A stretch of DNA of 64,000 nt, taken from Peromyscus leucopus. Its lineage: Eukaryota; Chordata; Mammalia; Rodentia; Cricetidae. Of this stretch, positions 1 through 12,041 are shown one piece after another (the first letter of the stretch is position 1; each line of letters begins with the position of its first letter). The translations under genes and the position numbers were made by a program. Under the pieces are notes generated by a model. The model made no database searches and was not told the origin of the DNA. It was given only the letters and a program-made list of their open reading frames with translations. The DNA is taken from assembly GCF_004664715.2 (NCBI RefSeq), contig NC_051068.1, positions 14,458,798 through 14,522,797 of the forward strand, read 5' to 3'.

Positions 1-480
1 CTGTCTTTAAGTGTCCTTATTTCCCTGCCAGTTTCAAAAGACAGCTTTGATGGGTCGGGCAATCTTGGTCGGCAGTTGTTTGTGTTCAGGACTTGAAATA
101 GAGTGCTCCCTGCTTTTGTGGCTTTTAGATTGCTCAGAGAGAGACCAGATATTATCTTAATGTTTCTGCCTTTGTGGGTGAGTTAGCATTTTTCCCTTAA
201 AGCTTCCGACATTATTTCTTTGCTTTATGTTTCAATGTCTACAGTACAATACGCCATACAAAGTTCTTCTCTGTTTGTGGCTATTTGGGGGTCTAAATGC
301 CTTTGGGATTTAGGTGTCCATTTCTTTATCCAGATTTGGAAATTATTCTATTATTTCATAGACTAGAATCTTAACGCCATTGGTTCTTTTTTCTATCCCG
401 TGTATTCTTAGATTTGATCTCTTGATTATATCACAGAGTCTGCATGTCTTTCTTGCTTTTTTTCACATAAGAGAAATACT
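1..480 (-). mobile_element. probable old L1 3' region, antisense
   Basis: T-rich, low-complexity-biased sequence with phrases such as 'caatcttggtcggcagttg' that recall antisense 3' portions of old mammalian or rodent L1 elements. It enters from outside the window and fades out by about 480. No open frame. It could instead be the internal region of an LTR element; the family call is from memory. Confidence 0.35.
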
Positions 481-703
481 CTATTCTATCCAAAAATCCT
501 TACCAATATCAACAGTGTTGAATACTTATTAGTCAATTTATAAGTTACTGATTGGTATGATAATGTCAGATTGTTGTTTAAATGAATAGCATAACAAATG
601 CACTCACCTTCCATTTTGAGTCATTTACAAATGTTCTTACTTGATTTGTGGCTAAATAAAAGAATATTGTTAGTTTGGGGCTGTAAAGAATAATCAGTTT
701 GTG

Positions 704-935
704 GACTAGAGAGATGGCTTAGCAGTTAAGAGCATTTTCTGCTTGCTGCTCTTCTAGAAGACCAAAGTTCAGTTCCCAGCACCCACATGTCAAATCACAA
801 GTGTACAGTAACTCCAGTTCTAGGGTATTCAACACACTCTTCTGACCTCCTCAGGTATTAGGCATTTGTGTGTTGCATGTATATACATGCAAACAAAACA
901 ATCACATGCATAAAATAATAAATCCTTATAGAAAG
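704..935 (+). mobile_element. B3 SINE with target-site duplication
   Basis: tRNA-derived 5' part ('gagatggcttagcagttaag', 'cccagcacccacatg'), a B3-type middle ('gtaactccagttctagg', 'cttctgacctcc') and an A-rich tail with AATAAA-like motifs. It is flanked by 16-bp direct repeats at 688-703 and 936-951 that differ at one base, so the insertion limits are well defined. Confidence 0.82.
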
Positions 936-958
936 GAATAGTCAGTTTGTGTATGTGT

Positions 959-1022
959 GAGAAGGGAGAGGAGAGGGAGAAGAGAAAGGGAAGAATGAAA
1001 GAAAGAGGGGGAAGCAGGAGAT
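959..1022 (+). repeat. GA-rich purine tract
   Basis: About 60 bases made almost entirely of G and A (gaagggagaggagagggaga and similar), directly after the B3 copy. It is degenerate, not a pure microsatellite. Confidence 0.7.
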
Positions 1023-1193
1023 CATGAGTATCAGCTTAACAATGATACTCCCTCCTCCAAAATGGTCAATTGTATCTTTGATGATTCCAGAGACCATCTC
1101 ATTGATTTAGAAAATGGATGATAGCATGAAGAATAAATAAATCCAGTGACAAATGTTAACCGTTTTACAGACCCATATGAAACAAATACATGT

Positions 1194-1368
1194 AGGCTGG
1201 AGAGACAACTCAGTAATTAGAGTCCTTGCTGCTCTCCCAGAGGACTGGAATTCCAGTCCCATCACCCACACTGCACAGCACACAATTGCCCGTTCAACTT
1301 CCGGGATCCTATGCCAATCTTCTAGCTTCCATAGACACCCACTCATATGTAGTATACACAAGTCAGTC
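1194..1368 (+). mobile_element. B3-like SINE, diverged
   Basis: Starts with 'aggctggagagacaactcag', continues with 'ttgctgctctcccagaggac' and 'cccatcacccacactgca', then a diverged B3 tail ending near 'gtatacacaag'. The adjoining open frames are SINE shadows. Confidence 0.68.
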
Positions 1369-1614
1369 TTGGAACTGGTTCAGGTGGCCATCCTAAGAAC
1401 TAGTGCAAGGGCAGCCAGGGGAGACAGAGGCTCAGCATGAGTGTATGTGCTGTCCCAGGAGGCTGACCTCGGGTAATTGAATTTTTTGAGGTTTTCTTGA
1501 AATAACTAGGAATTTCCAATAGACTGTTATCTGTAACCATCCAAAAGTTAGAAATATGGTTCTTTTGTTATTGAAATAAACTGAAAATTATATTAACCAT
1601 TAACTCAAATTAAT

Positions 1615-2250
1615 TCAGAGTTATTTTTATTAGAATTGTTCTCATATGACATATTTTGATCATGTTTTCTCCCTCCCCCTCCTCCTCCCAGATGTTCCTC
1701 CCCATCTCTCTACCAATTCAACTTCATGATCTCTCTTTCTCAAAAAATAAACAAGCAAAAAACCCAATAAAACAAAAAATACCCAAACAAAATGAAACAA
1801 AAAGCACCCCCACAACACACACACACACACACACACAAAAGCACGTGCACATGCACACGAGTCTGTTGGTGATAGCTCATTACTCCTTGGAATGGAGGAG
1901 TCTGACCTGGAGTGTGGTTTAAATGCACAGTGACACTCCACTGGAGAAAACTGATTTCCCACTTCCCAACAAGTATTAATTGCTAACAGGTTAGGGGCGG
2001 GACTTGGTGCTCACTTTCCCTTCCCAGTGCTGGGCTTTTGTCCAGTTTGAGCCTGTCCATGTCTTGTCTGTGTGTCACAGTCTCCATGAGTTCGAATGTG
2101 TACCAGCCTTCTTGTCTGGAAGATACTCTTTCTTTGGAGGTGTCCACCCCGTCTGGCTCTGCCTTTCCACCTCTTCTTCCATATACATTCCTGAGGGGAG
2201 GGGTTTGATGACGACATCCCATTAGGACTAAGTCACAGGCTGTGTTCTTA
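1615..2250 (-). mobile_element. L1 (Lx-type) 3' UTR, antisense, with (CA)n
   Basis: Read on the plus strand it starts T-rich (complement of an A-rich tail), passes pyrimidine-rich 'ctccctccccctcctcctcc', an A/C-rich block with a (CA)12 tract at 1814-1837, and later 'gacactccactggagaaaac' and 'ggtttgatgacgacatccca'. These recur in inverted orientation at 29430-30140, an internal check on the family. 5' truncated; no ORF. Confidence 0.75.
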
Positions 2251-2726
2251 AACCATCCCTCCTACATAGTGGGCTTCTCTGTGTGACCAGAAACAGGCTA
2301 CAGACATAGCTGAGATCTTCGGGCAGAGTTTTCATCCAGGCTTCTCAGACAGTTTATTTGGCTCAGTTACACTATACATCAGTGTCTAAAGATGTCTTGA
2401 GTGATTTTTTTCAGAGTGCCAAGATTCACCTTGCTCAGGATGAGCAGTTGGATGGCTAATCTGGGTAGAGTTGTTGAGCTAGCCCCATTCTGGAAATGGG
2501 CTGTGCTTCTTGAGGTCTTGTGAGGATGAACAGGGTTCACCTGGCTGGTTCCTGATGTGTCAGAGGGCTGAGCCACTCTGGCTAGACTGCCTCCAGGGGC
2601 TGAGGATGGTGGATGGGGCTGTGGTGTGCAGAGCTAAGTCAGCCAAATTTCCACACTCAATATCAGATCTGCTTTATTGTATCAGACATACATTAGTAAA
2701 ATCCTTTGTTTTCTACTATGTATTTT

Positions 2727-2823
2727 GAGACAAAGTCAAACGATGTAGCCTAGGCTATCCTTGAATTCCTGATCCTCCTGTCTTCAGATTACAGACCTGT
2801 TCCACCATATCTAGATGCATTTT
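2727..2823 (-). mobile_element. B1-related SINE fragment, antisense
   Basis: 'ttttgagacaaagtcaaacg', 'tgtagcctaggctatccttg' and 'cctgatcctcctgtcttcag' give the reverse complement of a diverged B1 body. No clear tail or direct repeats. Confidence 0.62.
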
Positions 2824-3284
2824 ACTTTTGAATGGAGAGTTTTTCATAAAACCTGGAAAATCATATGCAATTTTCTGCCCTAAGCCATCTATTTATTCTG
2901 CCATTTTCGCTAGAAACTTTAATGTTATGTGGATGAAAAGCTATATTATTCAATATTGAACTGTAGGACTATATAGGGTTTATGATAAATGCCTATATTA
3001 AACTCATTTTAAAGAGGAATAAGAAAAGCACCTAAGAAGTACAAGCTATTTGAAGAATAAGGATGAGTTACCAGACTGTGAAATATACACCCTGTTTGGG
3101 TGAGATCCTGTTGTTTTCTGCTCAGCTGGCCACCACCTCTGCAATTCTGCTGCTTGGAACCCTTGCCTGTCTCAGCAGCATCAGCATCATTTCAGAAACT
3201 AGACAATAAGTCATGAACTACAAAATAAAACCAGATGACAAAGCCAAAATCTATCATTTAAAATGACAGATGGGGGTGGGGTGT

Positions 3285-3414
3285 GAGCAAGATGTCAGCC
3301 ACCAAGTTGGAACCCTGGGATCCATGTGGTAGAAAGAGGTGGAAGTCCTCTGACCTCCACACATGTCCTTGGGCATACATGTGCATGAACAAGCACACAT
3401 GCACACAATCACAC
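3285..3414 (+). mobile_element. tRNA-derived SINE fragment (B2/B3/B4 group)
   Basis: 'gaaccctgggatccatgtgg', 'agtcctctgacctccacaca' and 'catgtgcatgaacaagcaca' match the 3' half of a rodent tRNA-derived SINE whose tail has become the GATA microsatellite that follows. The 5' half is weak. Confidence 0.55.
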
Positions 3415-3415
3415 C

Positions 3416-3416
<1 letters not shown>

Positions 3417-3477
<61 letters not shown>
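3417..3477 (+). repeat. (GATA)12 (GACA)3 microsatellite
   Basis: Twelve uninterrupted GATA units followed by three GACA units, sitting at the 3' end of a SINE fragment. Probably length-polymorphic. Confidence 0.97.
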
Positions 3478-3489
3478 TAAATGATGCAA

Positions 3490-3615
3490 TGTAAGAAAAG
3501 GTAAAAGATTGGGAATAGGTGCTAAATATGATGGAGGTATATTATGTGCATATGCTAAAATTTTATAATGAAACCCATTACTTAAGTAATTAGTATATGC
3601 TGGTAAAAGGTTAAA
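3490..3615 (+). mobile_element. possible L1 3' terminal fragment
   Basis: 'gggaataggtgctaaatatg' and 'cataatgaaacccatt'-like phrases (here 'tataatgaaacccattactt') resemble the last bases of some rodent L1 3' UTRs. Short, so the call is weak. Confidence 0.33.
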
Positions 3616-4130
3616 CTATAAAAAATGAATATTTCAGTATATATTGAGGAGACTAGTCAAGAAGAATCAAAATGAAGATACAAACAGGACACTGGGATTA
3701 AAGGAAGATAGAGCTGTGGTATGGACACGAACCTCTTACAAGAGCAGAGCGTGAAGAATTGGACCTTAGTATATTTAAAAACTTGGTTAAATCTTAAAAA
3801 AAATTAAAATGATCAATATGGACTCAAAAGGACTGATAAACTACCATCCTATGACTACCCAAAACCAAGTCAACAGCAAACAGCTTTGCAAATGTAGCAG
3901 GAAAGAAATGGACCCCAGTTGTTTGAAAAGTGCCATTTGGTAAACTCACAGAAAACAGAAGCAGCCGATTTTACAGGAAATATTCTCTGCAGACTAGGAA
4001 ACAAGACTTTGCCCTCACCACCCATCATGAAACTGATAGAGATTTCATTAGGAATAATCTGAGAGGAAGAACAATAAAAACCTCACCAAAATATGCTAAC
4101 TTTTTTCCCATTTATTTCTTTCCTTTCTGA
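3616..4130. other. no feature seen
   Basis: A-rich single-copy sequence. A 66-codon frame at 3930-4130 runs into the T tract of the next L1 and has no recognisable domain. Confidence 0.6.
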
Positions 4131-4715
4131 ATTCTTTTTTTTTATTAAAAGTTTTTTATTCATTTTATATACAAACCACAGATCCTTCTCATCCCTCCTC
4201 TTGCTCCTCCCCCACTCCCCATTCCCTCCTCCAAGAGGGTAAGGCCTCCCATGGGGAGTCAGCAAAGCCTGGTACATTCAGTTGAGGCAGGACCAAGCCC
4301 TCCCTGCTGCATCAAGGGTGAGCAAGGTGTCCGACCATAGGTAAATGGGCTCTAGAAAGCCAGCTCATGCCCCAGGGATAGATCCTGATCCCACTGCCAG
4401 GGGCCCCTCGAACAGACCAAGCTATACAACTGTCTCCCACATGCAGGGGGTCTAGTCTGGTTCCATGCAGGTTCCACAGCTGTTGGTCTAAAGTTCATGA
4501 GTTCATCATGATCTTGACCTCCACTTGCTCATATAATCCCTCTTTCCTCTCTTCAACTGGATTCCCAGAGCTTGCCCTGGTGCTGGGCTGTGGATCTCTG
4601 CATCTGCTTCCATCAGTTACTGAATGAAGACTCTATGATGACATTTAGGGTATTCACGATCTGATTACAGGTGAAAGCCAGCTCAGACACCCTCTCCGCT
4701 ATTGCTTGTAGTCTG
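4131..4715 (-). mobile_element. L1 3' UTR (cricetid type), antisense, left arm of inverted pair
   Basis: Begins on the plus strand with a T tract (complement of a poly-A tail) at 4133-4141, then pyrimidine-rich 'cctcctcttgctcctccccc', 'ggcctcccatggggagtcag' and 'ccaagccctccctgctgcat'. The order is the exact reverse complement of the L1 3' end at 4716-5155 and of the copy at 38165-38900. Truncated upstream; no ORF2 sequence. The right edge abuts the opposite element without a spacer. Confidence 0.86.
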
Positions 4716-5155
4716 AGATCATGATGGGGAAATCTACAGAGACAATTGAACTAAGCTCGTGGAAGCTCACAAACTCTAGACCAAGAGCTGTGGAGCCTAC
4801 ATGAAACTGAACTAGGCCCTCTGCATGTGGGAGACAGTTGTGTAGCTTGGTCTGTTTGAGCGGCCCCTGGTAGTGGGATCAGGATCTACCCCTACTGCAT
4901 GAGCTGGCTTTCTGGACCCCATTCCCTATGGTGGGAAGCCTTGCACAGTCTTGATGCAGCAGGGAGGGCCTTGGTCCTGCCTCAGTTGAATATACCAGGT
5001 TTTGCTGACTCCCCATGGGAGGCCTTACCCTTTTGGAGGAAGGGATTGGAGGGGGAAGGCTGGGGTGGGAAGCAGGAGGAGGGATGAGAGGGGGAATCTG
5101 TGGTTGGTATATAAAATGAATTTTAAAAAATTAAATCAATTTAAAAAAGAAAAAG
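4716..5155 (+). mobile_element. L1 3' UTR (cricetid type), sense, right arm of inverted pair
   Basis: Sense 3' UTR starting at 'gatcatgatggggaaatcta', passing 'gcatgtgggagacagttgtg', 'gcagcagggagggccttggt' and a G-rich 'gggattggagggggaaggct', and ending in an A-rich tail near 5155. It pairs with 4131-4715 as an inverted repeat; both poly-A ends point outward. Confidence 0.86.
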
Positions 5156-6598
5156 TTAAAGTTTTCATTAAGCTGACAATGCTTAGAATGGGGGATGTTA
5201 GTGTCAACAATTAGAGGGATAAAGAAAAAGCTACAGCAAGCATCTTGGTCAAGAGTGAAATGTCCAAGTCTTCCCCTCAACATCAGAATCTAGAGACTAA
5301 TAACCCACGCTCCAAACTCCCATCACACTGCCAGCAGAGAATGGTGGAGAGATCAATAGAAGGAATGGGGATTAGGAAGGAGAAAGCCACACGCTCTCTT
5401 CACAGGTGAAAGGGCCCTCTGAAAATAAGCCAGTGTTTTCTGATCAGCAGGAGAATTTGGCAAGATTGCCAGGAGGAAAAATCATGCAAAGGTGGGCAAA
5501 GTGCATTTTTATACAATTAGAAATTGGTGTTTGCAGTTCTATCTTTTAACATAAAAACACAGACATACTGTGACACAATAAAAATTTATGGACAGTTGAT
5601 TTTTTTCAAGTTGATAACAATGAAACTTTATTGATATTTCAACCATACTCATATAAATTCTATAAATAAAAGAGAAACACTGCACTTCTCACCAGGAAAT
5701 TTGGCTTTATCTTCATGACCTTTGTGTAGGTAAGGATGGTTTGTGGAAGTTATGAGAGGCATGAACCACAAAAGAAAATACTGATTTATTCATGTATGTT
5801 AAGTTTCTATTCATCTAATAAACCTTATTTTGAAGGTGGAAACCCAGTGCTTTATTTAAAGCACATGTGACCAACACAAGATGAGTAATTTTAACCAAAA
5901 ATTCCCAAAAATTAATGCAATCTTATTTACTGTAATTTGACCAAGTTTTTTAAGTTTGAAAAAGGAATAAAAACCTCATTGAAATGTGCCTGGCTCCTAA
6001 ATAAAATAATATCAAACTGCTTTTATCTGTTGATTGATATAAGACAAATTTTTGAAGTTATTAAGCAGGAAATGCCCAGGATCCAAGATTGCAAAAATCT
6101 CTTCTTCTAAAAACCAATATGAAGTTTTAAATTATTCCATGGAAAAATGACCCAAAAAGATACCTAGATATTTCAAGAAAAAGCATGTGAGTAGCTTGCA
6201 AACACAGATGAGAATCAGTGAGACGGCCACTCTCCCGCCACTGTATTAGTCTGACAGTACCACATTCATCTCAGGGCCTGAAACAAAAAGCACACTTCAG
6301 TATTGTTGGCCGAGACGCTGGTGTACCATTCCTGTCCAAAGCAAACCCAGCATGGATGAACTTGAAAATGAAAGCACACTCTGACTGACAACCCAGCCCT
6401 GGCCTATGTTCTAAGTAACATTTCCATGTATACATTGGAGACATATAGAAGTTTTTGAAGCATAATGTCAAATGTAAACAAAGGAAAAATCAAGACCTTG
6501 GGAATGGCCGTGTCTGTGCATTCATACAAAGACATGCAGCAGTTACGAGAGAGTACTGCACACACAGTATGGATGAAACTCACCGAGTCTTGAACTCA
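5156..6598. other. single-copy AT-rich DNA, no gene seen
   Basis: No repeat family, splice-bounded exon or long frame recognised. The longest frames are 60-80 codons without domains. Confidence 0.6.
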
Positions 6599-6835
6599 GG
6601 CTGGGGAGACCACCCAGTGGATAAGAACTCTTGCAGTTCAAATCCGCAGCACCCACATAAAAACCCAGGCATGCATGGTTGCATCTACCTGTAACTCCTG
6701 CACTGTGGTGGGAGATGACAAAGGTATGACATGACCGGGGCTTGCTGGTGGCCAGCCTAGCTCCAGGTTCAGTGACAGACCCTGTCTCAAGGGAATGAGG
6801 CGAAGAGTGATAGGGTAGGCCATTGAATTCCCTGC
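6599..6835 (+). mobile_element. B4-type composite SINE
   Basis: tRNA-like head ('ctggggagaccacccagtgg', 'cgcagcacccacataaaaac'), then a B1-like middle ('ggttgcatctacctgtaact') and 'ctccaggttcagtgacagac', 'cctgtctcaagggaatgagg'. Its tail merges into the CA/TA-rich tract that follows. Confidence 0.66.
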
Positions 6836-7062
6836 TCTGGCCACTGCACACATGCTCATGGACACATGCACTAGTATACACGTGTACACACACAACAGGT
6901 ACATACTTATCTTCAGATACGTGTTCACATATAACACACATGCATGTGCACATGCAACATACACACATATCATATTCACATACAACATACATATGTGTTC
7001 ACATATAACATATGCACATGTGCACATACAAGGCATATGCATACACACGCGCGCACACACAA
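6836..7062 (+). repeat. degenerate alternating CA/TA/TG tract
   Basis: About 225 bases dominated by alternating purine-pyrimidine steps (cacacatg, acatatca, acatatgtg, cacgcgcgcacacacac). It forms the decayed 3' tail of the SINE before it. It creates open frames on both strands (up to 179 codons on the minus strand) that are repeat artefacts. Confidence 0.8.
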
Positions 7063-10000
7063 TCAAGTTATAAGTAAAAGGTTCACAGAAGTTGGGATGG
7101 GTGAAACGAAGGGCTTGGAAGATCAGTGCCTGCCATGTGCCTATATGGAAATTCTTCACTGACCCCATTAACTGCATAGTTAACAGCTTAATAAGATTTT
7201 AAAAAAGGGGGTGACAGAGAAGGGACATCAGGTCTCAAGGACCTTGCCAAATGCAGGCCACTGCAGAAGGAAGATGTCCCGGAGTGGAGACAGAGGACCT
7301 CCCAGGGCAGAGTGAGCCTGATGAAGGGCATCTCACCCACCTGCCACAGAGGCCCTGTAACAGGTGCAGAGTGAGGTTTCAGGAAGGCTTTGCTCAAGGA
7401 TGGGCTCTTTCTTATTTCCTCTTTTAGTAGAGAGAACGATGTCTGGGGTAGATATTAAAGGTCTCCCCAAGTTCTGGCCTCTGACGCAATGCCCTGAGTG
7501 GACACCTCCTTCAGGCTATCACTCTCCTGGGAGCTCAGGGAAACACCATTGTGTGGAAGGGAGGGAAGGAGTCTTGCACCATCACCTCACTAGTGTTCTC
7601 CACTGGTCAGGACCATGTCCGGTGTTTATACATCTAGACATCATCACATACCCTTCGTTCCACCCGATCCACAACACAGCTTCTCTGCTGACAGCAGGTC
7701 CGACCAATAAAGCACGATGAAGTTAGTGTGTGAGTGTCCAGCAGTTTTAAGAGCACAGTGTTTGGAAACTATTCTTTTTCATTTACAATAAGGGGCTGGT
7801 GGTAGAAAATGGGGAGGGTGGTTAGTCAAGGGCTGCTCAGCTCCTAACTGTGAACATTTGGGGACTCCTCCATCTGCTCAGCCTTGGCCAGAGACGCTTC
7901 TTTGTGCAGAGGACAACAGATGAGGCAGAGCATCGTATCTGGTCAAAGTCCTGAGAGTAAGTGACTGTGAGTGCTCAGCTCTAACTGGGCAGCTGTATGT
8001 TTAAGTGTTCTATCATTTCAGGCCACTGGTGCCATGTGTGTGGGGGATATTGTTTGAAAAGGATACACGTAACTTATTTCACATGTGTGAAATTGTGCCT
8101 TCATCTTCTGAGAAAACCCATGGATGGTTTGATGAGGAGTAAACAAATCTATTTCTTCTCTGAACATACCACAGACATACCTGAGGCTAAAGTGAGTTGA
8201 TAATGTGGTGTAAAGAATAGTTGTCAGCAGCTCATTTCTTTATGGTTCATTGAAAAAAATGAAAACAAACATTTTGTATATGCTTAATTTATAAATTGGT
8301 GCATGTTCAGAAGGTCTATGATGGTCTTGTAATCTTAGTCAAATGCATTTTAGATATTTTAATTTGGGGAACACATTTAGTATTGTGTAGGAAAATACTT
8401 CATATCATTTTCATACATAACCCTGAAATTTACCGTAGAAAAATTTTAAACCAAATAATCAATTTATCCTCTCCCTTGGATCTATTTTTATTTTTATGTT
8501 GCTCTTGAGAATATAGACCCCCAAATCCATTGCTAATAAAACAATAAAAAATGCATTGTGTACTGACAGACCCTATGGAGTGTGTACATATAAAATCACA
8601 AACACACACTCATATTCTTTCTGTAATGTGTTGGACTATAATTGGGAATGGCTTTTGCATCATTTTTAAAACAGTTTTTTTTCTTTGTTGTTGGTACCAG
8701 TGTTACTATAAATGACTGCTGCTTGGGTGGTTAAGTGATGTGTTAGTGGAGATACAAGCAGAACACTAAATTATGATAAAGCTTTCTGAATGGGTGACAG
8801 GTAAATCAAGTTGGGCTGTGTTCAAAGTTCTTTTATTATCGCACCATACGATCTGTCCTACTAGACAAGGGAAGAGTGCTCTGTTTGTGTTGCTGGGTAA
8901 TATTTTGTGTAGGAAAGAAGAAATCCTCTGGTCAGTGTTGCAGTCTCCACACTTGAAGTTTTAGGTGTCTTTATTTGTAACAGATGATTTTGAGAGTCAA
9001 GGCTCCTGAGAGTTTTATTTGCTTGACCCTATCCTAAGATAAATTTCTGTCCCAATTGTATCCTGTGTGTTGTGCTTCTGCTTTCACTGTGCCCGTGGGC
9101 TGTAGACACGTGTTCACGCCTGTCTTGTCTATTTGTGTGGTGTTCTCGGTGTTAGTAACTTTCCTAAAGAAACAGAGTCCCTGTTACTCCTGTGGCAAAG
9201 CACATATGAGGTTTTTAAAAGCTAAAATAGCCAGGGAAGCCCCACTCTTCATATACCCTAAATTACTTTGACGTATGCTCTACTCATAGCTTTTAGTTTA
9301 GCATTGACTTGTCTGGCAAAGAAAATTAAACTTTAAGAGAAAAACACAAAGCCAACCAACCACACAAACAAATACCCAGCTGAATCACAACATTGTTTCT
9401 GAGACCAGGTGACGGCACAGACTTTGAACCCAGTTCACCCAGCTGATTTCTTCCCGGTTGCCAGTGAGAAAGAACAGCAGACAGCCACCAAGCCCTGAGC
9501 TGGCAGGACTTCTGCACAGCACCACTGTGTCCACCGCACTTAACCATGATGGGAAGAGATTTGGAGGAGGAGGGAAGAGAGTTAGCATTCAGGAAAATAA
9601 CGAATACAGCAGTTTATGACAGTAGTTAAGACCCAAAGCTAATACAGAACTTTCTTTTTAATCCCCTTCTCCTTAACTCCAGGATCTGGGGGTCTTAAAT
9701 TTGGATTATGAAAGTGAAAAAGAGTGGGGGTCTTATAGAGAGTTTACAGAGATCACCTACAGAGTGGAGGTTAAAAAAGTCCCCCATGTGTTTTGAATTC
9801 TTTGAGACTATCTGTCCTGTACAAAGCTGCCTTTCTTCTCTCCTCAGCTTTCTCTGCCCCCCTCACACCCTTTCTTGAGTCTTTTCCCTCTTCCCAACCT
9901 CAAGGTGACCTGTTCCTCGTGGTGGGTAAGTGACTACTGGGAGGGACCACCCGGCTGGCCCACCACCACTGTGCCCCCGTCCCGCGGGGTTCAGGAAGCC

Positions 10001-10217
10001 CCCCATTTAGAACGCTTTGTATTTTTGTTACAATTGTTCCTTCAGCCCTAGATGAAAAACACACAGGAACAATAGAGCCGAGTGAGATTTAAAATATCTG
10101 AATGCATAATAATTTTACCCAGACTCAGGAAGAAGAAAAAAAAAGCACTCCAAAGTAAATAACAAAAAACACTCCTCAGAATGTGTGAACCTAAATTTTT
10201 GGTCAGTCTTTGGAAGC

Positions 10218-10218
<1 letters not shown>
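7063..10218. other. single-copy DNA, no gene seen
   Basis: About 3.1 kb with little recognisable repeat content. Frames reach 118 codons (7364-7720, plus) but show no domain or codon-bias signal I can recognise. 9326-9370 is a short A/C-rich simple stretch. Confidence 0.6.
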
Positions 10219-10305
<87 letters not shown>

Positions 10306-10307
10306 TT
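10219..10307 (+). repeat. (TTTC)22 microsatellite
   Basis: Twenty-two uninterrupted tetranucleotide units, all-pyrimidine on the plus strand and all-purine on the minus strand. Open frames through it on both strands are artefacts of the tetramer. Confidence 0.98.
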
Positions 10308-10399
10308 CTGGCTTTCCATTTTCTAGGCCACTTGGCAATAAAACAGCATTTAATTATCCATAACCATGAACGCTGTGGAGAGAGAATACGGATTGTGAT

Positions 10400-11500
10400 C
10401 TAGTCAGAACCAGTCTGAGGCCACAAATTGTCCCTTCTCAGTGAGGCTGTTTTTATCTGCTCTTCTCCTATTGATGCTGTCTCTTCATTCCCCTGCGATT
10501 TTTCTTCCTCATCTGTTTTTGGTGGGGGCTCGTGGTCTTCATCATCTCCCCTTTTGAAAAGCCCCACCTTCGCGAAGACAGTCCGTTTCTCTGTAAGCAG
10601 AAAGCGAAAGGTGGGGGGACAAGACAGAAAATTATTTTGTTCAGGAAATAATTACCCAAAATTGGATGATTTTTTTTCTGCCAGCGATGTGAATTGTAGT
10701 CACATTAATGAGATCACATTTTATAGGAGAGGGGACTTTTAGAGGAAGCCTGATAAAACAGGCTTTGGGGAAGCCCCAAAGCTTCTGGAAATGCAGCAGC
10801 TTCCTGTGAATAGAATTCATATTAGGGATCTGTTGCTCTTGCGGGTTTTGAGGAAGTGCCCTGCCCCTCAGTTGTCCATGGCTGGCAGCCTCTTGCTATT
10901 TTTTTTTTTTTTCAGTAATATTGTAGTACTCCAGCACTCATTTTAAAGATAGATGGATTTCCCCCCTCATAAAGGAGAACATTGTGGGGGGAAAAAAACA
11001 CTGGATGTGATTTCAAAAAATGTCAAAATATGTCAAACGTAGATACCACTCAAGGGTTTCATTAACTGAAGCTTCGGTGGTAAGTGTCATCTTGTCAAGG
11101 ACCCACCCATCTCTTCCAATACATTACCAAATGTACTAATTTCCTCGCCAAGCTTGCTGTTTATTGTATAGCTGAAATTGAAAATGGTCGGTAATGGAGT
11201 GAGCTTCAATCCAAGACCAATTCTGAATCTAAATTACTTGCTTCTTTCAATGGCATCGACAGAGCAGACTCTGTGCACCTTGTACCTAATCAACCCTCGC
11301 CGTGACCCTAAATCCAGCAGTTTTCAGAGATTAATAATAAAATCCTCAGTTCAAACAATGATTTGCCCTGAACAAGCTGCCCATTTCCTATGCCGAGAAT
11401 CAGAGAATGTGACATTATTTTTTAAAAGCTCTTCGTGTTGTGGCCCACCGTTTATTTTTGATCTCTGACCCCTGATGCAGCTGATTACAAATCGCACAAG
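10400..11500. other. repeat-poor block, candidate conserved non-coding DNA
   Basis: No interspersed repeat recognised across about 1.1 kb, apart from a T13 run near 10900. Contains two overlapping short stem-loops (10747-10782) and AT-rich homeodomain-like cores such as 'attaat'. Conservation is only inferred from its appearance; a 121-codon minus frame (11351-11716) has no recognisable domain. Confidence 0.3.
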
Positions 11501-11994
11501 CTTGAAGATTTTTTGAGTTTGTGGGAGTTGTGGAGAGAGCCCTTTGTCGGTGTTTAGCTTGGGGGGCCACACTCCACACCCCCACAAGCTGAGGTCTTCC
11601 CAAGTGAGTAAGATACAGCCGGTGAGATTCGTTTGGAAGTTTTTAGTAGAGGAACATGGAAAACATGTCTTTAAAAAACAACAACAACAAAAACCCTCTG
11701 GCTTTGTACTAATCACTCAGACTAGGAAATAAGAATAAACTCTTCAGAAAAGTCAACAACAAGGCTAGTTTCCCAAATTAAAAAAAAAAAAATCAAATTC
11801 AAAGAGCATAATATTGAGAATAGAGCCATAAAGTGATGTCTAATTAAAATGCTTTTTCTTCTCTGTCCTGTCTGTCTGTCTTTCTCATCCGTGTAGTTCA
11901 CTGCTACTAAATGAAATAAATGATCAGATTCTTTGGCTCATCCTTACCACGAAAAACATTCATTTATATTCAATATTAGAGGGTTTTTTTAATT

Positions 11995-11997
<3 letters not shown>
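11501..11997. other. no gene seen
   Basis: AT-rich single-copy sequence with short A runs (11779-11791) and a small (CTGT)n patch near 11865-11882. Confidence 0.6.

Positions 11998-12039
<42 letters not shown>
11998..12039 (+). repeat. (CA)21 microsatellite
   Basis: Uninterrupted CA dinucleotides over 42 bases following 'aattaaaa'. Not attached to a recognisable SINE, unlike most other CA/TG tracts here. Confidence 0.97.

Positions 12040-12041
<2 letters not shown>

Noticed and set aside
4690..4740. twin priming as the cause of the inverted L1 pair
   Set aside because: Both arms carry the L1 3' terminus, whereas twin priming inverts only an upstream segment of one element.
6543..7177. 149- and 179-codon minus-strand frames rich in Cys, Met and Val
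   Set aside because: They read through a B4-type SINE and its degenerate CA/TG tail; composition is that of the simple repeat.
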